From NCBI GenBank assembly GCA_944381635.1, contig CALWLY010000005.1, positions 1-64,000 on the forward strand: a stretch of 64,000 nt of DNA, in the 5' to 3' direction. A program made the position numbers and the translations under genes. This document shows positions 16,530-25,931 of this stretch, piece by piece (within the stretch, counting starts at the first letter, position 1; every line of letters starts with the position of its first letter). The notes under the pieces are model-generated. The model did not search any database, was not told the origin of the DNA, and saw only the letters and a list, made by a program, of their open reading frames with translations. Origin of the DNA: an uncultured Lachnospiraceae bacterium (GTDB lineage: Bacteria > Bacillota > Clostridia > Lachnospirales > Lachnospiraceae).

Positions 16530-17042
16530 ATGAAGAAATTACAGAGACTTCTGTCTCTTTCCTTTTTGACATTTCTGCTGGTATTCACTGCTGCCTGCGG
16601 CAATGACAAAAATAACAACCGGAATGAGACGGAACCGATGCGGAATGAAACCGACACCACCACAGACAACAACAATTCCGTGACGCCAGATAAGACTCCG
16701 GAAACCGACAGCAACGACATGCTTCCCGGAACACTGGAAGATGAAACAGTAAGTGAGAACGGTTCCCACATTGGAAACGGAAACGCCAACGGAGAAAGCA
16801 ACGGCGACATGAACAATTCTGTGACCGAAGGCGATTATGAAAACGGAACCGACAAAACTACCGATCATAACAACACCGGAAACACAGTCCGCGATGCCGT
16901 GGACGATGCGGGTGACACTGCAGGCGACCTGATCAACGACGCCGGAAAAGCGGTTGGTGATGTGATCGATGATACCGGAAACATGATCAAAAATGCCGGT
17001 GAAAACGTAGGAAACGGCGTTAAAAATGCTACAGGTAAGTAA
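16530..17042 (+). CDS. Low-complexity lipoprotein with repeated amphipathic tail
   Basis: A 170-residue lipoprotein: signal peptide, lipobox FTAAC (Cys ~23), then a very Asn/Asp/Thr/Glu-rich linker (~25-115). The tail (~116-170) is made of near 11-residue repeats (DAVDDAGDTAG, DLINDAGKAVG, DVIDDTGNMIK, NAGENVG), a pattern seen in amphipathic helices that lie on membranes or pack together. The ATG at 16530 is preferred over a TTG two codons earlier that overlaps the binding site AAGGAGTGATTGGAG. Function unknown; cell-surface location is inferred from the lipobox. Confidence 0.75.
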   Translation: MKKLQRLLSLSFLTFLLVFTAACGNDKNNNRNETEPMRNETDTTTDNNNSVTPDKTPETDSNDMLPGTLEDETVSENGSHIGNGNANGESNGDMNNSVTEGDYENGTDKTTDHNNTGNTVRDAVDDAGDTAGDLINDAGKAVGDVIDDTGNMIKNAGENVGNGVKNATGK

Positions 17043-17095
17043 CTAAATGCTACCGAAAAGTAACTAATCTGAGAACAGGTAAGTCCTAAAAAGGC

Positions 17096-17136
17096 AAAAC
17101 AAGAGGGTATTTTATCATCCAATACCCTCTTGTTTT
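17096..17136. terminator. Bidirectional rho-independent terminator
   Basis: A perfect 16-bp stem (17096-17111 with 17121-17136, ending in GTTTT) and a 9-base loop between the convergent lipoprotein and fbp genes. Confidence 0.92.
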
Positions 17137-17140
17137 CCGT

Positions 17141-19102
17141 TTATCCCTTCTCAATAATCGTTCCGTCCTGGTAAGCCGCCAGAAGCTTTTCCAGGTTCTG
17201 AATACTTTTCTTTAATTCCACACCGATATCGGTATCCGCAATCAGCGTCCTTGAGAAATTTCTCTCCACAATGATCGTATCAGAAATAATGTCACTTTCG
17301 TTGCGTACCGCCATCTCTGCAGATTCAAAGGGCCGGTGCTCCACCAGGTTCACGCCGTGAGAATTTGCCACCAGTGTGTAACCGGCAATTCCAGTCTTGC
17401 TCTGGTAAGCTCTGGAAAAACCTCCATCGATGATCAGAAGTTTTCCGCCGCATTTTATAGGGGTTTCCCCTTTTTTCAGCTCTACCGGAACGTGTCCATT
17501 GATAATATGGGATTTTTCCGTGTCCAGTCCGAATTCTTTTAAGATTTTGTTCAGAACATCCTCGTTATCCATCAGTCGGTAGTAGCTGTTTTTTGTTTCT
17601 TTGTGGGCTTCTTTGTCCGCGATAAAGTAACGCTCAAAGGTGGCCATCTTATCTTTTCCAAAGACAGGTGATTTAGGACCTGCCCAGATGTACCAGAGAA
17701 TATCTTTTCCTTTCTCTTTCTCTGTTTTATTCTGGGAGTAATAACCTTTTCTGGCATATCCCTCAAGCACGTCATACAGTGCTTTTCCGCTGTAGTCTTT
17801 TCCGTTTACCTTTACTTTCAGGAAATTTCCGTTCTCATCCAGCGGGACACAGCCATGATAGAGGAGATTGGAATTGTGTACCTTATAAAGACTTCCTTTG
17901 GAATAAAGAAAACGGATATGTTTCTGAAGCTTCTCGCAGCGGGTAAAGGCCTGGAAAAGTCTGTCCATCACAAGCTCTTCTTCTTCGCTTAAGCGGTAAG
18001 GATCTTTCCAGTCTATCGTAGGGAAATCCATATCCAGCATGGGATATTCTTTTCCCCCTATTGTTATCATTCCCGTTTCCGGATTGATTTTGTCCAGAAG
18101 AAGTCTGTCATCCATGTCGTATTCCGGATGCTTTTTGATCAGCTGACCTTCCAGTTTAAACTGTATGATGGAAATAGCTTTGTGCATCATCATGTCAAGC
18201 TGCAGATCTCTGGTGTCATATTCCTCGCTGTACTTGATCCGGAAAACCTCATTGTTGGTATCCCGATAGGTTTTCATAGCAAAGGTGGCAAGCGGAATCA
18301 GGTTGATGCCATAGCCTTCCTCCAGAATGTCCAGATTTCCGTAACGGGCGGAAACACGCAGTACTGTGGCAATGCAGGCCTTCTGTCCTGCCGCTGCTCC
18401 CATCCACACTACATCATGATTTCCCCACTGGATATCCACCGAATGATAGTGACTTAAGGTATCCATAATAATATGAGGACCCTTGCCTCTGTCATACACG
18501 TCTCCCACAATGTGAAGATGGTCAATGACCAGTCTCTGGATCAGGTTGCAGAGGGCAATGATACAATCCGAAGCTCTGCCGATGCGGATGATCGTATGTA
18601 TAATTTCATTATAATAAGCCTCTTTGTCCTGAACTTCTTCCTTTTCCGTGATCAGCTCCTCAATCACGTAGGAAAAGTCTTTGGGAAGCGCTTTTCTTAC
18701 TTTGGAACGGGTATACTTGGAGGAAACCCTTTTTGTCATCTGGATCAGACGATGAATGGTAATCTTATACCAGTCCTCCAGATTTTCCTGACTCTCGCTC
18801 TCCTTTAACACCAGTTCCAGCTTTTCTTCCGGATAGTAAATTAAAGTTGCAAGGCTTCTCTTGTCTTTGTTCGTCAGCGTATTTCCGAATTCCTCGTCAA
18901 TTTTTCTTTTGACTGCGCCGGAACCGTTTTTTAACACATGATTGAACTGTTCATATTCCCCGTGCACGTCCGAAAGAAAATGTTCCGTTCCTTTCGGAAG
19001 ACTCATAATTGCCTGCAGATTGATGATTTCCGTAGACGCATCCGCAATCGTTGGAAACTGTTTTGCAAGACTTTTCAAATATTCAAATTCCAGATTTTCC
19101 AT
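17141..19102 (-). CDS. fbp: Fructose-1,6-bisphosphatase, class III
   Basis: A 653-residue Mn-dependent phosphatase of the Firmicutes class III type, which makes fructose 6-phosphate in gluconeogenesis. Metallophosphoesterase motifs are visible: FLSDVHGEYEQF, GDVYDRG, WGNHDVVWMGA and NGHVPVE. The start ATG (MENLEFEYLK) follows GGGAGGGG by 5 bases; the in-frame codons before it are probably not translated. The gene lies downstream of dapB on the same strand with a 94-base gap and ends at the shared terminator. Confidence 0.95.
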   Translation of the reverse strand: MENLEFEYLKSLAKQFPTIADASTEIINLQAIMSLPKGTEHFLSDVHGEYEQFNHVLKNGSGAVKRKIDEEFGNTLTNKDKRSLATLIYYPEEKLELVLKESESQENLEDWYKITIHRLIQMTKRVSSKYTRSKVRKALPKDFSYVIEELITEKEEVQDKEAYYNEIIHTIIRIGRASDCIIALCNLIQRLVIDHLHIVGDVYDRGKGPHIIMDTLSHYHSVDIQWGNHDVVWMGAAAGQKACIATVLRVSARYGNLDILEEGYGINLIPLATFAMKTYRDTNNEVFRIKYSEEYDTRDLQLDMMMHKAISIIQFKLEGQLIKKHPEYDMDDRLLLDKINPETGMITIGGKEYPMLDMDFPTIDWKDPYRLSEEEELVMDRLFQAFTRCEKLQKHIRFLYSKGSLYKVHNSNLLYHGCVPLDENGNFLKVKVNGKDYSGKALYDVLEGYARKGYYSQNKTEKEKGKDILWYIWAGPKSPVFGKDKMATFERYFIADKEAHKETKNSYYRLMDNEDVLNKILKEFGLDTEKSHIINGHVPVELKKGETPIKCGGKLLIIDGGFSRAYQSKTGIAGYTLVANSHGVNLVEHRPFESAEMAVRNESDIISDTIIVERNFSRTLIADTDIGVELKKSIQNLEKLLAAYQDGTIIEKG

Positions 19103-19196
19103 GGTAACCCCTCCCTTTTTCCCGGCAATACGTTTTCCTGTGACAATACCCCTTTTACCTGTCACAATTCAACACCTTATCCGTACAGAATGCTTT

Positions 19197-19958
19197 TTAA
19201 TTCCCGCCGATGACATCGCTCATGTCGTACATGCCAGCCGGTTTTCCTTTCAGAAATTTAGCTGCCTGAACAGCGCCTTTTCCGAAAATAGCCTTGGAAT
19301 ATGCTGTATGGGAAAAAGTAATAACCTCGTCTGTTCCTGCAAAAATCACATCGTGTTCCCCTACAATCGTTCCGCCCCTTACTGCAGAAATGCCCAGTTC
19401 CTTTTTCGCTCTCTTTTCTCTTCTCTGGCTTCTGTCATAAATATACTCATAGGCATTTCCCATCTCTTCGTTGATGGAATCTGCCAGCGCAATAGCTGTT
19501 CCGCTTGGAGCGTCCACTTTCTGATTGTGATGTTTTTCCACAATCTCAATATCATATCCGGAATTTGCCAGCACACTTGCCGCCTCTTTCAGAAGCTTCA
19601 TAAGCAGGTTGATTCCCAAAGACATATTGGCAGATTTTAAAATTGCCGTCTGTTTTGCGGTTTCTTCCACTTTTGCAAGCTGCTCTCCGGAAAGTCCTGT
19701 GGTACAAAGAACGCAGGGTATTTTTTTTGCCGCACAGTAGTCAAGCAGACCGTCCACCGCTGCCGCATTGGAAAAATCAATCACAACATCCGCCTCTACA
19801 TCGCATTCCCCGATCGTCGAAAAAACCGGGTAGGGATTTTGGCCGGAATCTCTCATATCCACTCCCGCTGCAATTTCAATTTCCGTATCCTCTGCAATCA
19901 GCCCGCTGATGACCTGTCCCATCTTGCCGTTGCATCCGTGCATAATTACTTTTGTCAT
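19197..19958 (-). CDS. dapB: 4-hydroxy-tetrahydrodipicolinate reductase
   Basis: A 253-residue NAD(P)H-dependent enzyme of lysine and diaminopimelate synthesis. Seen: VIMHGCNGKMGQ (nucleotide fold), DFSNA, CTTGLS, the EKHHNQKVDAPSGTA catalytic region and EHDVIFAG. Homologues start at MTKVIMHG. The frame is open 22 codons further up to an ATG at 20024 that has no binding site. An AAAGGAGAG lies about 30 bases before the 19958 ATG, with a small ACGCGC/GCGCGT hairpin between. Folding of that hairpin would bring the two close. It forms an operon with dapA under the lysine riboswitch. Confidence 0.93.
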   Translation of the reverse strand: MTKVIMHGCNGKMGQVISGLIAEDTEIEIAAGVDMRDSGQNPYPVFSTIGECDVEADVVIDFSNAAAVDGLLDYCAAKKIPCVLCTTGLSGEQLAKVEETAKQTAILKSANMSLGINLLMKLLKEAASVLANSGYDIEIVEKHHNQKVDAPSGTAIALADSINEEMGNAYEYIYDRSQRREKRAKKELGISAVRGGTIVGEHDVIFAGTDEVITFSHTAYSKAIFGKGAVQAAKFLKGKPAGMYDMSDVIGGN

Positions 19959-20045
19959 AGTTTTATCCGACGCGCTTTGTGCGCGTTCTCTCCTTTCTGT
20001 CCCGTCAGGCTTTTCTTTGCTCATCGATTCAGCAAAAATTTTCGC

Positions 20046-20936
20046 TTACTGGAAAAGACCGTATTCTCTCATAGCCTGCTCTAATTTCCGGGCATTTTCC
20101 TCCTCCATGTCCGTAAGAGGCATGCGAAGTCCTCCTGCCTGCATTCCCAGCAGGTTCATGGCCTTTTTCACCGGAATGGGATTTACTTCCAGGAAAAGAG
20201 CTTTCATAAGAGGCAATGCCTCCAAAAGCATATCCCGGCTTTCTGTCACGTTTCCTTCCAGATATTTTGCGCAGATGTCGTGCATCTGTCTGGGTGCAAT
20301 GTTGGAAAAGACAGAAATCACGCCTTTTCCTCCAAGAGAAAGGATCGGCACCGTCTGATCATCGTTGCCGGAATACAAATCCACACTTCCCTTTGCCAGG
20401 CTCATCAGCTTGGCAACCTGTGAGATATCTCCGGTAGCTTCCTTTACACCTACGATATTTTTCACATCATGGCAAAGTCTCACGATTGTCTCAGGCTGAA
20501 TATTCACTCCGCCTGTTCTTCCCGGAATATTATAGAGAATAATAGGAAGATTAACGGATTCCGCTACCGCCTTAAAATGCAGGTAAAGCCCGTTCTGGGT
20601 TGCCTTATTATAGTAAGGTGTCACAAGAAGCAGCCCGTCTGCTCCTGCAGCTTCCGCTTCCTTTGACAGATAAATTGCTGTTTCCGTGCAGTTGGAGCCG
20701 GTTCCTGCAATAACCGGTATTCTGTGATTTACCTGCTTGATGCAGTATTCAATCACTTCCAGATGCTCCTCGTGGGTAAGTGTCGAGGATTCTCCTGTCG
20801 TTCCGCATACAATGATCGCATCGGTTCCGTTTGCAATCTGAAATTCTATATGCTCTGCAAATTTTTCATAGTTTACACTTCCGTCTTCGTGGAAAGGCGT
20901 TACGATCGCCACTCCCGCTCCTTCAAAAATTGCCAT
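20046..20936 (-). CDS. dapA: 4-hydroxy-tetrahydrodipicolinate synthase
   Basis: A 296-residue aldolase of the DapA/NAL family that condenses pyruvate and aspartate semialdehyde, the first committed step to lysine. Seen: VAIVTPF, CGTTGESSTLTHEEH, GTGSNCTETAI, YYNKATQNGLYLHF, ILYNIPGRTG and VGVKEATGD with the Schiff-base Lys. The start is MAIFEG, five bases after GGAGG; the longer open frame runs back through the riboswitch and is not translated. Transcription is controlled by the lysine riboswitch and terminator upstream. Confidence 0.96.
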   Translation of the reverse strand: MAIFEGAGVAIVTPFHEDGSVNYEKFAEHIEFQIANGTDAIIVCGTTGESSTLTHEEHLEVIEYCIKQVNHRIPVIAGTGSNCTETAIYLSKEAEAAGADGLLLVTPYYNKATQNGLYLHFKAVAESVNLPIILYNIPGRTGGVNIQPETIVRLCHDVKNIVGVKEATGDISQVAKLMSLAKGSVDLYSGNDDQTVPILSLGGKGVISVFSNIAPRQMHDICAKYLEGNVTESRDMLLEALPLMKALFLEVNPIPVKKAMNLLGMQAGGLRMPLTDMEEENARKLEQAMREYGLFQ

Positions 20937-21013
20937 AATTTCCTCCATTCTGTCTCCAGGCCGCCGCATCCGGCTTCCGTGGAATCTACTGTTTTTGTTT
21001 CCTATTGCAGTAC

Positions 21014-21045
21014 AAAAAGCCGGCCGCAAGTATTGGGCCGGCTTT
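21014..21045 (-). terminator. Riboswitch-controlled terminator before dapA
   Basis: AAAGCCGGCC and GGCCGGCTTT form a perfect 10-bp stem followed by TTTTTG on the minus strand, between the lysine aptamer and dapA. This is the expression platform: with lysine bound, transcription should stop here. Confidence 0.88.
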
Positions 21046-21100
21046 CTCTTTCCTTTTAAATGGCAGCATATTTTACGTATGCCAAACCTCTGAATTCTAC

Positions 21101-21260
21101 GATAGCGCCCCATCCTGCGATGACAGTCACAGGGCTCTTAACCCTATGCCCAAGAATCGATTGTCAGGTCATCTCCTCTTTCGGCGCTCTCCCCTTTCCT
21201 TCTCCATCTTCTGTGCCTGCCACATCCGGAAAACTACTTTTGAATCGCGCAACCTCTATC
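21101..21260 (-). promoter_or_regulatory. Lysine riboswitch (L box)
   Basis: The minus-strand transcript shows the L-box landmarks in order: P1 start GATAGAGGTTGCG, AAAAGTAG, GAAAGGGGAGAGCGCCGAAA, GAGATGACCTG, CTTGGGCATAGGG, CCTGTGACTGTCATC and the closing GGGGCGCTATC pairing back to P1. It is followed by an intrinsic terminator and then dapA-dapB, the expected target. The aptamer binds lysine and shuts off synthesis genes. Confidence 0.93.
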
Positions 21261-21283
21261 TTTTATAGATTAAGTCCGTTGCT

Positions 21284-21312
21284 ATTATAGCATCCATCTA
21301 TGACAGTGTCAA
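21284..21312 (-). promoter_or_regulatory. Consensus sigma-A promoter of the dapAB operon
   Basis: TTGACA (21307-21312), exactly 17 bases, then TATAAT (21284-21289): a full consensus promoter. Its -35 box overlaps the TGA stop of cobO, so the start point lies about 20 bases before the lysine aptamer. Confidence 0.9.
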
Positions 21313-21803
21313 CGAGCGGCTTTTACGGTTTCCATCCTGGTTACGTTGTCCGCCATCTGACAGATTTTATCCGGCAGGGCTGCCCCTGTCAGAATCACAT
21401 CTGTCTCCTCATTTCTGGCCTCCAGAACGGCAATCAGCTCTTCCTCAGTGATAATGCTGTTGTCAATCAAAGCCAACACCTCATCCAGCACAAGCATATC
21501 ACACTGACCGCTCACCAATACTTTCCTTGCATAATTTAATCCGTTTCTGATATTCTGCCATTCTTCTCTTCGCTTTTCCTCTGAAAGACTGTTGAAGTCC
21601 TCCGCAGATTTTTCAAAGCGGAACAGCTTCAGCTCCGGCTCCAGCCGGCTTGAAAAAGGGGATTCCTGCAGACCTCTTCCCTTTAAAAACTGGATGACAA
21701 CCACCCGTTCTCCTTTGACTGCACTCTGAAGTGCCATTCCCAAAGCTGCCGGAGATTTTCCCCTGCCATCCCCCGTAAATATCTGAATTTTTCCTTCTTT
21801 CAT
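21309..21803 (-). CDS. cobO: Cob(I)alamin/corrinoid adenosyltransferase, CobO/BtuR type
   Basis: A 164-residue ATP:corrinoid adenosyltransferase that makes the adenosyl form of B12. Seen: the P-loop IFTGDGRGKSPAALGMAL, VVVIQFLKG, the LVLDEVLALI segment and VILTGAALPD near the end. It is slightly shorter than the E. coli enzyme at the N-terminus, as in many Clostridia. No other cobalamin gene or B12 riboswitch is near. The end of the gene carries the -35 box of the dapA promoter. Confidence 0.92.
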   Translation of the reverse strand: MKEGKIQIFTGDGRGKSPAALGMALQSAVKGERVVVIQFLKGRGLQESPFSSRLEPELKLFRFEKSAEDFNSLSEEKRREEWQNIRNGLNYARKVLVSGQCDMLVLDEVLALIDNSIITEEELIAVLEARNEETDVILTGAALPDKICQMADNVTRMETVKAAR

Positions 21804-21905
21804 CCCGTTTCCTCTATCCCCCTAAAAGAAGTGGATATTACTTTCTTTTTTGGGGTAATTTTACCATATTATCCTTCCAAACGCAACCTTTCGAAATTTT
21901 CTGCC

Positions 21906-21938
21906 ATACAGTTAAGAAATGAAATTTCTTATGGTATA
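21906..21938. repeat. Short AAGAAAT/ATTTCTT hairpin (family R)
   Basis: A 7-bp stem with loop GAA, flanked by CCATA and TATGG that can extend it, followed by TATAAAAA. It sits immediately before the nested-hairpin element at 21945. The same ATGAAATTTC-TATGGTATAAAAA string occurs near 40217. Confidence 0.5.
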
Positions 21939-21944
21939 AAAATA

Positions 21945-22041
21945 GATGCCGCAAAAATCAGGGGGAAATGTTTGTCATACGATATTTTGTGCTCAGGACA
22001 AAATATGCTCAGCAAACACGAACTCTCTGATTTGCAGCATC
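21945..22041. repeat. Nested-hairpin element, family E, copy 1
   Basis: A 97-nt segment between cobO and the SSB-like gene that folds into nested stems: GATGC/GCATC outside, AAATCAG/CTGATTT, TTTG/CAAA and a perfect ATATTTTGT/ACAAAATAT (21982-21990, 21998-22006) with a 7-base loop. A related element with the same order of stems lies at 34607-34728. No gene was seen in 21804-22149. Confidence 0.65.
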
Positions 22042-22149
22042 CTCCTTGCCGCCGTCAGGCTGTCCCTGGCAGCCAAAACTTCTCCGGCGCGATTTTTCCA
22101 ATTGTCTCCAAGCCCTTATCTTCCTGTCAAGCAGCCCGGACAACGGCTT

Positions 22150-22785
22150 TTATTCTTCCTCTTCCAAAAGTTCCATCTTGCTGACAGATACTTCATAAGC
22201 AACTCTTTTTTCCAGCTGATCGTCGCTTAACTTTTTCATGTACTCGCGGCTCTGAATCCTTCCCCACACGGCACAGCGGGAACCTACTTCAAAGTTTCCT
22301 GCGAAACGCGCGTTTCTTCCCCAACAGATACAGGGAATGTAGTCCGACTTTCCGTAAGGCCTGTTCACTGCAAGCAAAACATCCGCAATTTCCCGTCCCA
22401 GCGGAGTCTTCCGGTAAACCGGCTCTTTGCATATGTAGCCGTCCAGATAAATCTGGTTGGTTTTGGAGCTTTCTTCCAGTTCTTCCACAAATTCAATTTC
22501 TCTTGCAAATACAGACAGTATCAGCCGGTTTTTCTTTTCCTCATGTCTGTTGTAGGATCGAAACTGTCCGGTCACCGCAATGTAACTGCCTTTGTAGTCC
22601 TCCTCCACATCCAGAAGACGCTCGGAAACCATGATCGGAATTATGTCGTAGGAATCACTCAGTCTTGCCACTTCCACGTCCACCATGTAGAAGCCTTCTC
22701 CAAAGATGGAGTGACTGTAAGTAAAGTCACTTACGATCTTTCCCATAATTACTACCTGATTGTTTTCAATTACCTTATCTGTCAT
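22150..22785 (-). CDS. SSB-like protein with two OB domains
   Basis: A 211-residue protein. Residues ~7-100 and ~105-195 each look like a single-stranded-DNA-binding OB fold: NNQVVIMGKIVSDF ... YIAVTGQFRSY, then NQIYLDGYICKEPVYRKTPLGREIADVLLAVNRPYGKSDYIPCICWG. The second half is close to bacterial SSB (GREIADVLLAVNRP, WGRNARFAGNF); the first is more diverged. The tail is acidic but lacks the usual DDDIPF-type SSB tip. It is probably an accessory SSB rather than the replication SSB, which is normally beside rpsF. It stands alone here. Confidence 0.75.
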   Translation of the reverse strand: MTDKVIENNQVVIMGKIVSDFTYSHSIFGEGFYMVDVEVARLSDSYDIIPIMVSERLLDVEEDYKGSYIAVTGQFRSYNRHEEKKNRLILSVFAREIEFVEELEESSKTNQIYLDGYICKEPVYRKTPLGREIADVLLAVNRPYGKSDYIPCICWGRNARFAGNFEVGSRCAVWGRIQSREYMKKLSDDQLEKRVAYEVSVSKMELLEEEE

Positions 22786-23162
22786 TTTTTTGTTCTCCCT
22801 TCCTGTTTCAGGAATTTTTTCCTGTCATGTAATACTATCTTATGAATCTTTTCCGATTTCAGAACCAATAGACACCGCGTCTTTCGACTTTCTTCCCGTT
22901 TTATCACCTTTTTTCAAGAAAAAGGAAATTTGAAAGGAGAATTTTTCTCACCGTATAATTCTCCGGCTTTCTGATACAATTCCTCTTTTTCCACTTCAAG
23001 AAATCCCTTGTATTCCTGTTTTAAGGATGCTATACTTGAAACGTTTGAAATTTTATTGCTTGAAAACCCATTATTAAGGAAAGAGATTTTTCGAAAATCA
23101 AACTTTCTTTTCATGCCGCCGGCCATCTGCGGCATTTTCGGATAAGTTTAAGGAGTAAATGT
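22786..23162. other. Upstream region of typA
   Basis: It holds the typA promoter at 23008-23036 and an ATGCCGC/GCGGCAT hairpin at 23113-23135 in the leader, just before the typA binding site. No convincing gene. Confidence 0.5.
23008..23036 (+). promoter_or_regulatory. Probable typA promoter
   Basis: TTGTAT (23008-23013), a 17-base spacer, and an extended -10 TGC-TATACT (23028-23036), about 125 bases before the typA start. Confidence 0.7.
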
Positions 23163-24998
23163 ATGAATCAAAAAAGAGAAGATGTTAGAAATGTGGCTAT
23201 CATAGCCCATGTTGATCACGGCAAAACCACCCTGGTGGATGAACTTTTAAAACAAAGCGGTGTATTCCGCGAAAATCAGGAAGTAGCGGAGCGCGTCATG
23301 GACTCCAATGCCATCGAGCGTGAGCGCGGTATCACCATTCTTTCCAAAAACACGGCTGTCACATATAACGGCGTAAAAATCAACATTATAGACACACCCG
23401 GCCACGCAGATTTCGGCGGGGAGGTAGAGCGTGTTCTGAAAATGGTAAACGGCGTTATCCTTGTGGTGGACGCCTTTGAAGGCCCTATGCCTCAGACCAA
23501 ATTTGTATTGAGAAAAGCTCTGGAATTACAGCTGCCCGTTATCGTATGCATCAACAAGATTGACCGCCCGGAAGCGCGCCCTCTGGCTGTTGTGGATGAC
23601 GTTCTGGAACTGTTTTTGGAGCTGGATGCCAACGATGAACAGTTAGACTGTCCTTTCGTCTATGCATCCGCAAAAAACGGCAGTGCCACTTTAAATCTCA
23701 CTGTTAAAAATAAGGATATGAAGCCTCTGTTCGATACAATTCTGGATTATATTCCCGCACCGGAAGGCGATCCGGACGCCGGCACACAGCTGCTGATCAG
23801 CACCATCGACTACAACGAATATGTGGGACGCATCGGTGTAGGCAAGGTTGACAACGGCTCCGTGAAAGTAAATCAGGAAGTTGTTATCGTAAACCATCAC
23901 GATCCTGAGAAACAGAAAAAAGTTAAAATCAGCAAACTTTATGAGTTTGACGGTCTGAATAAAGTAGAAGTAAAAGAGGCAGGAATCGGCTCTATCGTAG
24001 CGATTTCCGGTATTTCCGATATTCACATAGGAGACACTCTCTGCTCTCCCGAAAATCCGGTTCCCATTCCGTTCCAGAAAATTTCCGAGCCTACCATTGC
24101 CATGCATTTCATGGTCAATGATTCCCCTCTGGCCGGAAAAGAAGGCAAATTTGTCACAAGCCGTCACCTGCGCGAGCGTCTGTTCCGCGAGCTGAACACA
24201 GACGTTTCCCTGCGTGTGGAAGAAACCGATACCACCGAAGCATTCAAGGTATCCGGACGCGGTGAGCTGCATCTTTCCGTTCTGGTAGAAAATATGCGCC
24301 GTGAAGGCTATGAGTTTGCAGTAAGCAAAGCGGAAGTTCTCTATAAAACAGACGAAAACGGCAAGAAACTGGAACCCATGGAGCAGGTATTTATCGACGT
24401 GCCCGATGAATTTTCCGGTACTGTAATCGAAAAGCTCAGCCAGAGAAAAGGTGAACTTCGGAATATGTCTTCCGGAAGCACCGGCTATACCCGCCTTGAA
24501 TTTTCCATTCCTTCCCGCGGCCTGATCGGCTACCGCGGCGAATTTATGACCGATACCAAAGGAAATGGTATCATGAATACTATTTTTGACTGCTACGGCC
24601 CTTACAAAGGAGATATTCAATACCGCAAGTTAGGTTCCCTCATCGCTTTTGAAGCCGGAGAGGCCATCACATACGGTCTGTACAATGCACAGGAAAGAGG
24701 TACCCTCTTTATCGGACCCGGCACAAAGGTTTATGCCGGCATGGTAGTAGGCCAGACCGGACGTGCTGAGGATATCGAGGTCAATGTATGCAAGAAAAAA
24801 CAGCTGACCAACACCCGTTCCTCCAGCGCCGACGAAGCTCTGCGTCTGACTCCTCCCAGAATCCTCAGCCTGGAGCAGGCTCTGGACTTCATCGACACAG
24901 ATGAACTTCTGGAGGTTACACCGGAATCCCTGCGTATCCGCAAAAAGATTCTGGACCACACCATGCGTAAACGTATGAACTTCCAGAATAAAAACTAA
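23163..24998 (+). CDS. typA: Ribosome-associated GTPase TypA/BipA
   Basis: A 611-residue translational GTPase of the EF-G superfamily that acts on the 50S subunit and helps growth in stress or cold. Seen: [18 protein letters not shown] (G1), the switch region [28 protein letters not shown] (G3), [10 protein letters not shown] (G4), YASAKNG (G5), the [10 protein letters not shown] domain III segment and the BipA-specific C-terminal domain with [16 protein letters not shown]. Start ATG at TTAAGGAG spacing. It ends before a strong terminator shared with the following convergent lipoprotein gene. Confidence 0.97.
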   Translation: MNQKREDVRNVAIIAHVDHGKTTLVDELLKQSGVFRENQEVAERVMDSNAIERERGITILSKNTAVTYNGVKINIIDTPGHADFGGEVERVLKMVNGVILVVDAFEGPMPQTKFVLRKALELQLPVIVCINKIDRPEARPLAVVDDVLELFLELDANDEQLDCPFVYASAKNGSATLNLTVKNKDMKPLFDTILDYIPAPEGDPDAGTQLLISTIDYNEYVGRIGVGKVDNGSVKVNQEVVIVNHHDPEKQKKVKISKLYEFDGLNKVEVKEAGIGSIVAISGISDIHIGDTLCSPENPVPIPFQKISEPTIAMHFMVNDSPLAGKEGKFVTSRHLRERLFRELNTDVSLRVEETDTTEAFKVSGRGELHLSVLVENMRREGYEFAVSKAEVLYKTDENGKKLEPMEQVFIDVPDEFSGTVIEKLSQRKGELRNMSSGSTGYTRLEFSIPSRGLIGYRGEFMTDTKGNGIMNTIFDCYGPYKGDIQYRKLGSLIAFEAGEAITYGLYNAQERGTLFIGPGTKVYAGMVVGQTGRAEDIEVNVCKKKQLTNTRSSSADEALRLTPPRILSLEQALDFIDTDELLEVTPESLRIRKKILDHTMRKRMNFQNKN

Positions 24999-25001
24999 AA
25001 T

Positions 25002-25050
25002 AAAGAACCGCCAAAATCTGAGATTTTTCTTTCGATTTTGGCGGTTCTTT
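25002..25050. terminator. Bidirectional rho-independent terminator
   Basis: A perfect 17-bp stem (25002-25018 with 25034-25050, AAAGAACCGCC ... GGCGGTTCTTT) and a T-run, between convergent typA and a lipoprotein gene. Confidence 0.93.
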
Positions 25051-25060
25051 TGTTTTTTTG

Positions 25061-25807
25061 TCAGTCAATATCTGTAATTACCTGCGCCCAGATATCTCCC
25101 TCTTTTTCCTGAAAAGTTACACCGTGCTCTTCATTTCCGATGCGGTACGTTCCGTCCTCTCCTGCCTCTAACTCAAACAGGTTTGTGGAAAGAATAGCTT
25201 CCTTACGGTCTTCCTGAAACAAAAGCTGCGGATCATACTGTAAGAAATCCTCTTCGCTTTCAATTGTCACGTCGCCGTTCTCCTCCGCGATAGTAATCGG
25301 ATAGGATACAAATTTTGCCATGGTCTGAATATCCTGATATTCAAACACATAGTACAGATCCGCTGCAAATCCAAGCACATCGGCGGAAGCTTTCGGCTGC
25401 ATACTGCTGTCTTTTACCGCAGTCACCTCTCCGTCCTGAACCGTAACAGCAACCGCACCTCCAAGCAGGATTCCATTTTGGGTCTCCACACAGTTTCTGT
25501 CCTCCGGCATAGTAAACTGCATCACCTCACCCTCCGGTGTATCAATCACAAGAGTATTCATAGCCGCATCAATCACTATGCCGTCATAGGTTCCGTCTGC
25601 AATCTCCAGCCGTGCATTGTCTTCTGTGCCTGCCGGCATCGTCATGCTTTCTGTTTCCGATTCCGTTTCCGTCTCCGCTGCACTTTCTTCCGTTTCGGCT
25701 GCCGTTTCCACCGAGGCCGTGGCAGTTTCTGTCTGTGGCTGTCCGCAGGCAGCCACTCCCACACAGATTCCTGCCGCCAAAACACCTGCCGCTATTTTCC
25801 TTTTCAT
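25061..25807 (-). CDS. Lipoprotein of unknown function
   Basis: A 248-residue protein with a signal peptide and lipobox GVAAC (Cys ~20). A Thr/Glu/Ala-rich linker (~22-60) is followed by a mostly beta region (YDGIVIDAAMNTLVIDTPEGEVMQF), the start of an OB- or SH3-like fold, then a C-terminal half with alternating strands. The start is the ATG before KRKIAAG, which follows GGAGAGG; the open frame before it lacks a signal sequence. I do not recognise a named family. It is convergent with typA and just downstream of xthA. Confidence 0.7.
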   Translation of the reverse strand: MKRKIAAGVLAAGICVGVAACGQPQTETATASVETAAETEESAAETETESETESMTMPAGTEDNARLEIADGTYDGIVIDAAMNTLVIDTPEGEVMQFTMPEDRNCVETQNGILLGGAVAVTVQDGEVTAVKDSSMQPKASADVLGFAADLYYVFEYQDIQTMAKFVSYPITIAEENGDVTIESEEDFLQYDPQLLFQEDRKEAILSTNLFELEAGEDGTYRIGNEEHGVTFQEKEGDIWAQVITDID

Positions 25808-25931
25808 CCTTATCCTCTCCTTCCGGAAGTTTCTTTCCCGTTCAAAAATCACAGTTTTCCCTCTCATCCTTGCGCAGGGCGAAAGATGCTCCAAACCGTA
25901 CTATTTTCTATATTTTCAGAACACTTTCCCA

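Noticed and set aside
21804..22149. Cobalamin riboswitch before cobO
   Set aside because: No B12-box or matching helices seen; the region is filled by the hairpin repeat.
22914..23135. 73-codon open frame on the minus strand before typA
   Set aside because: It overlaps the typA promoter and leader hairpin, has no clear ribosome binding site and its sequence is not protein-family-like.
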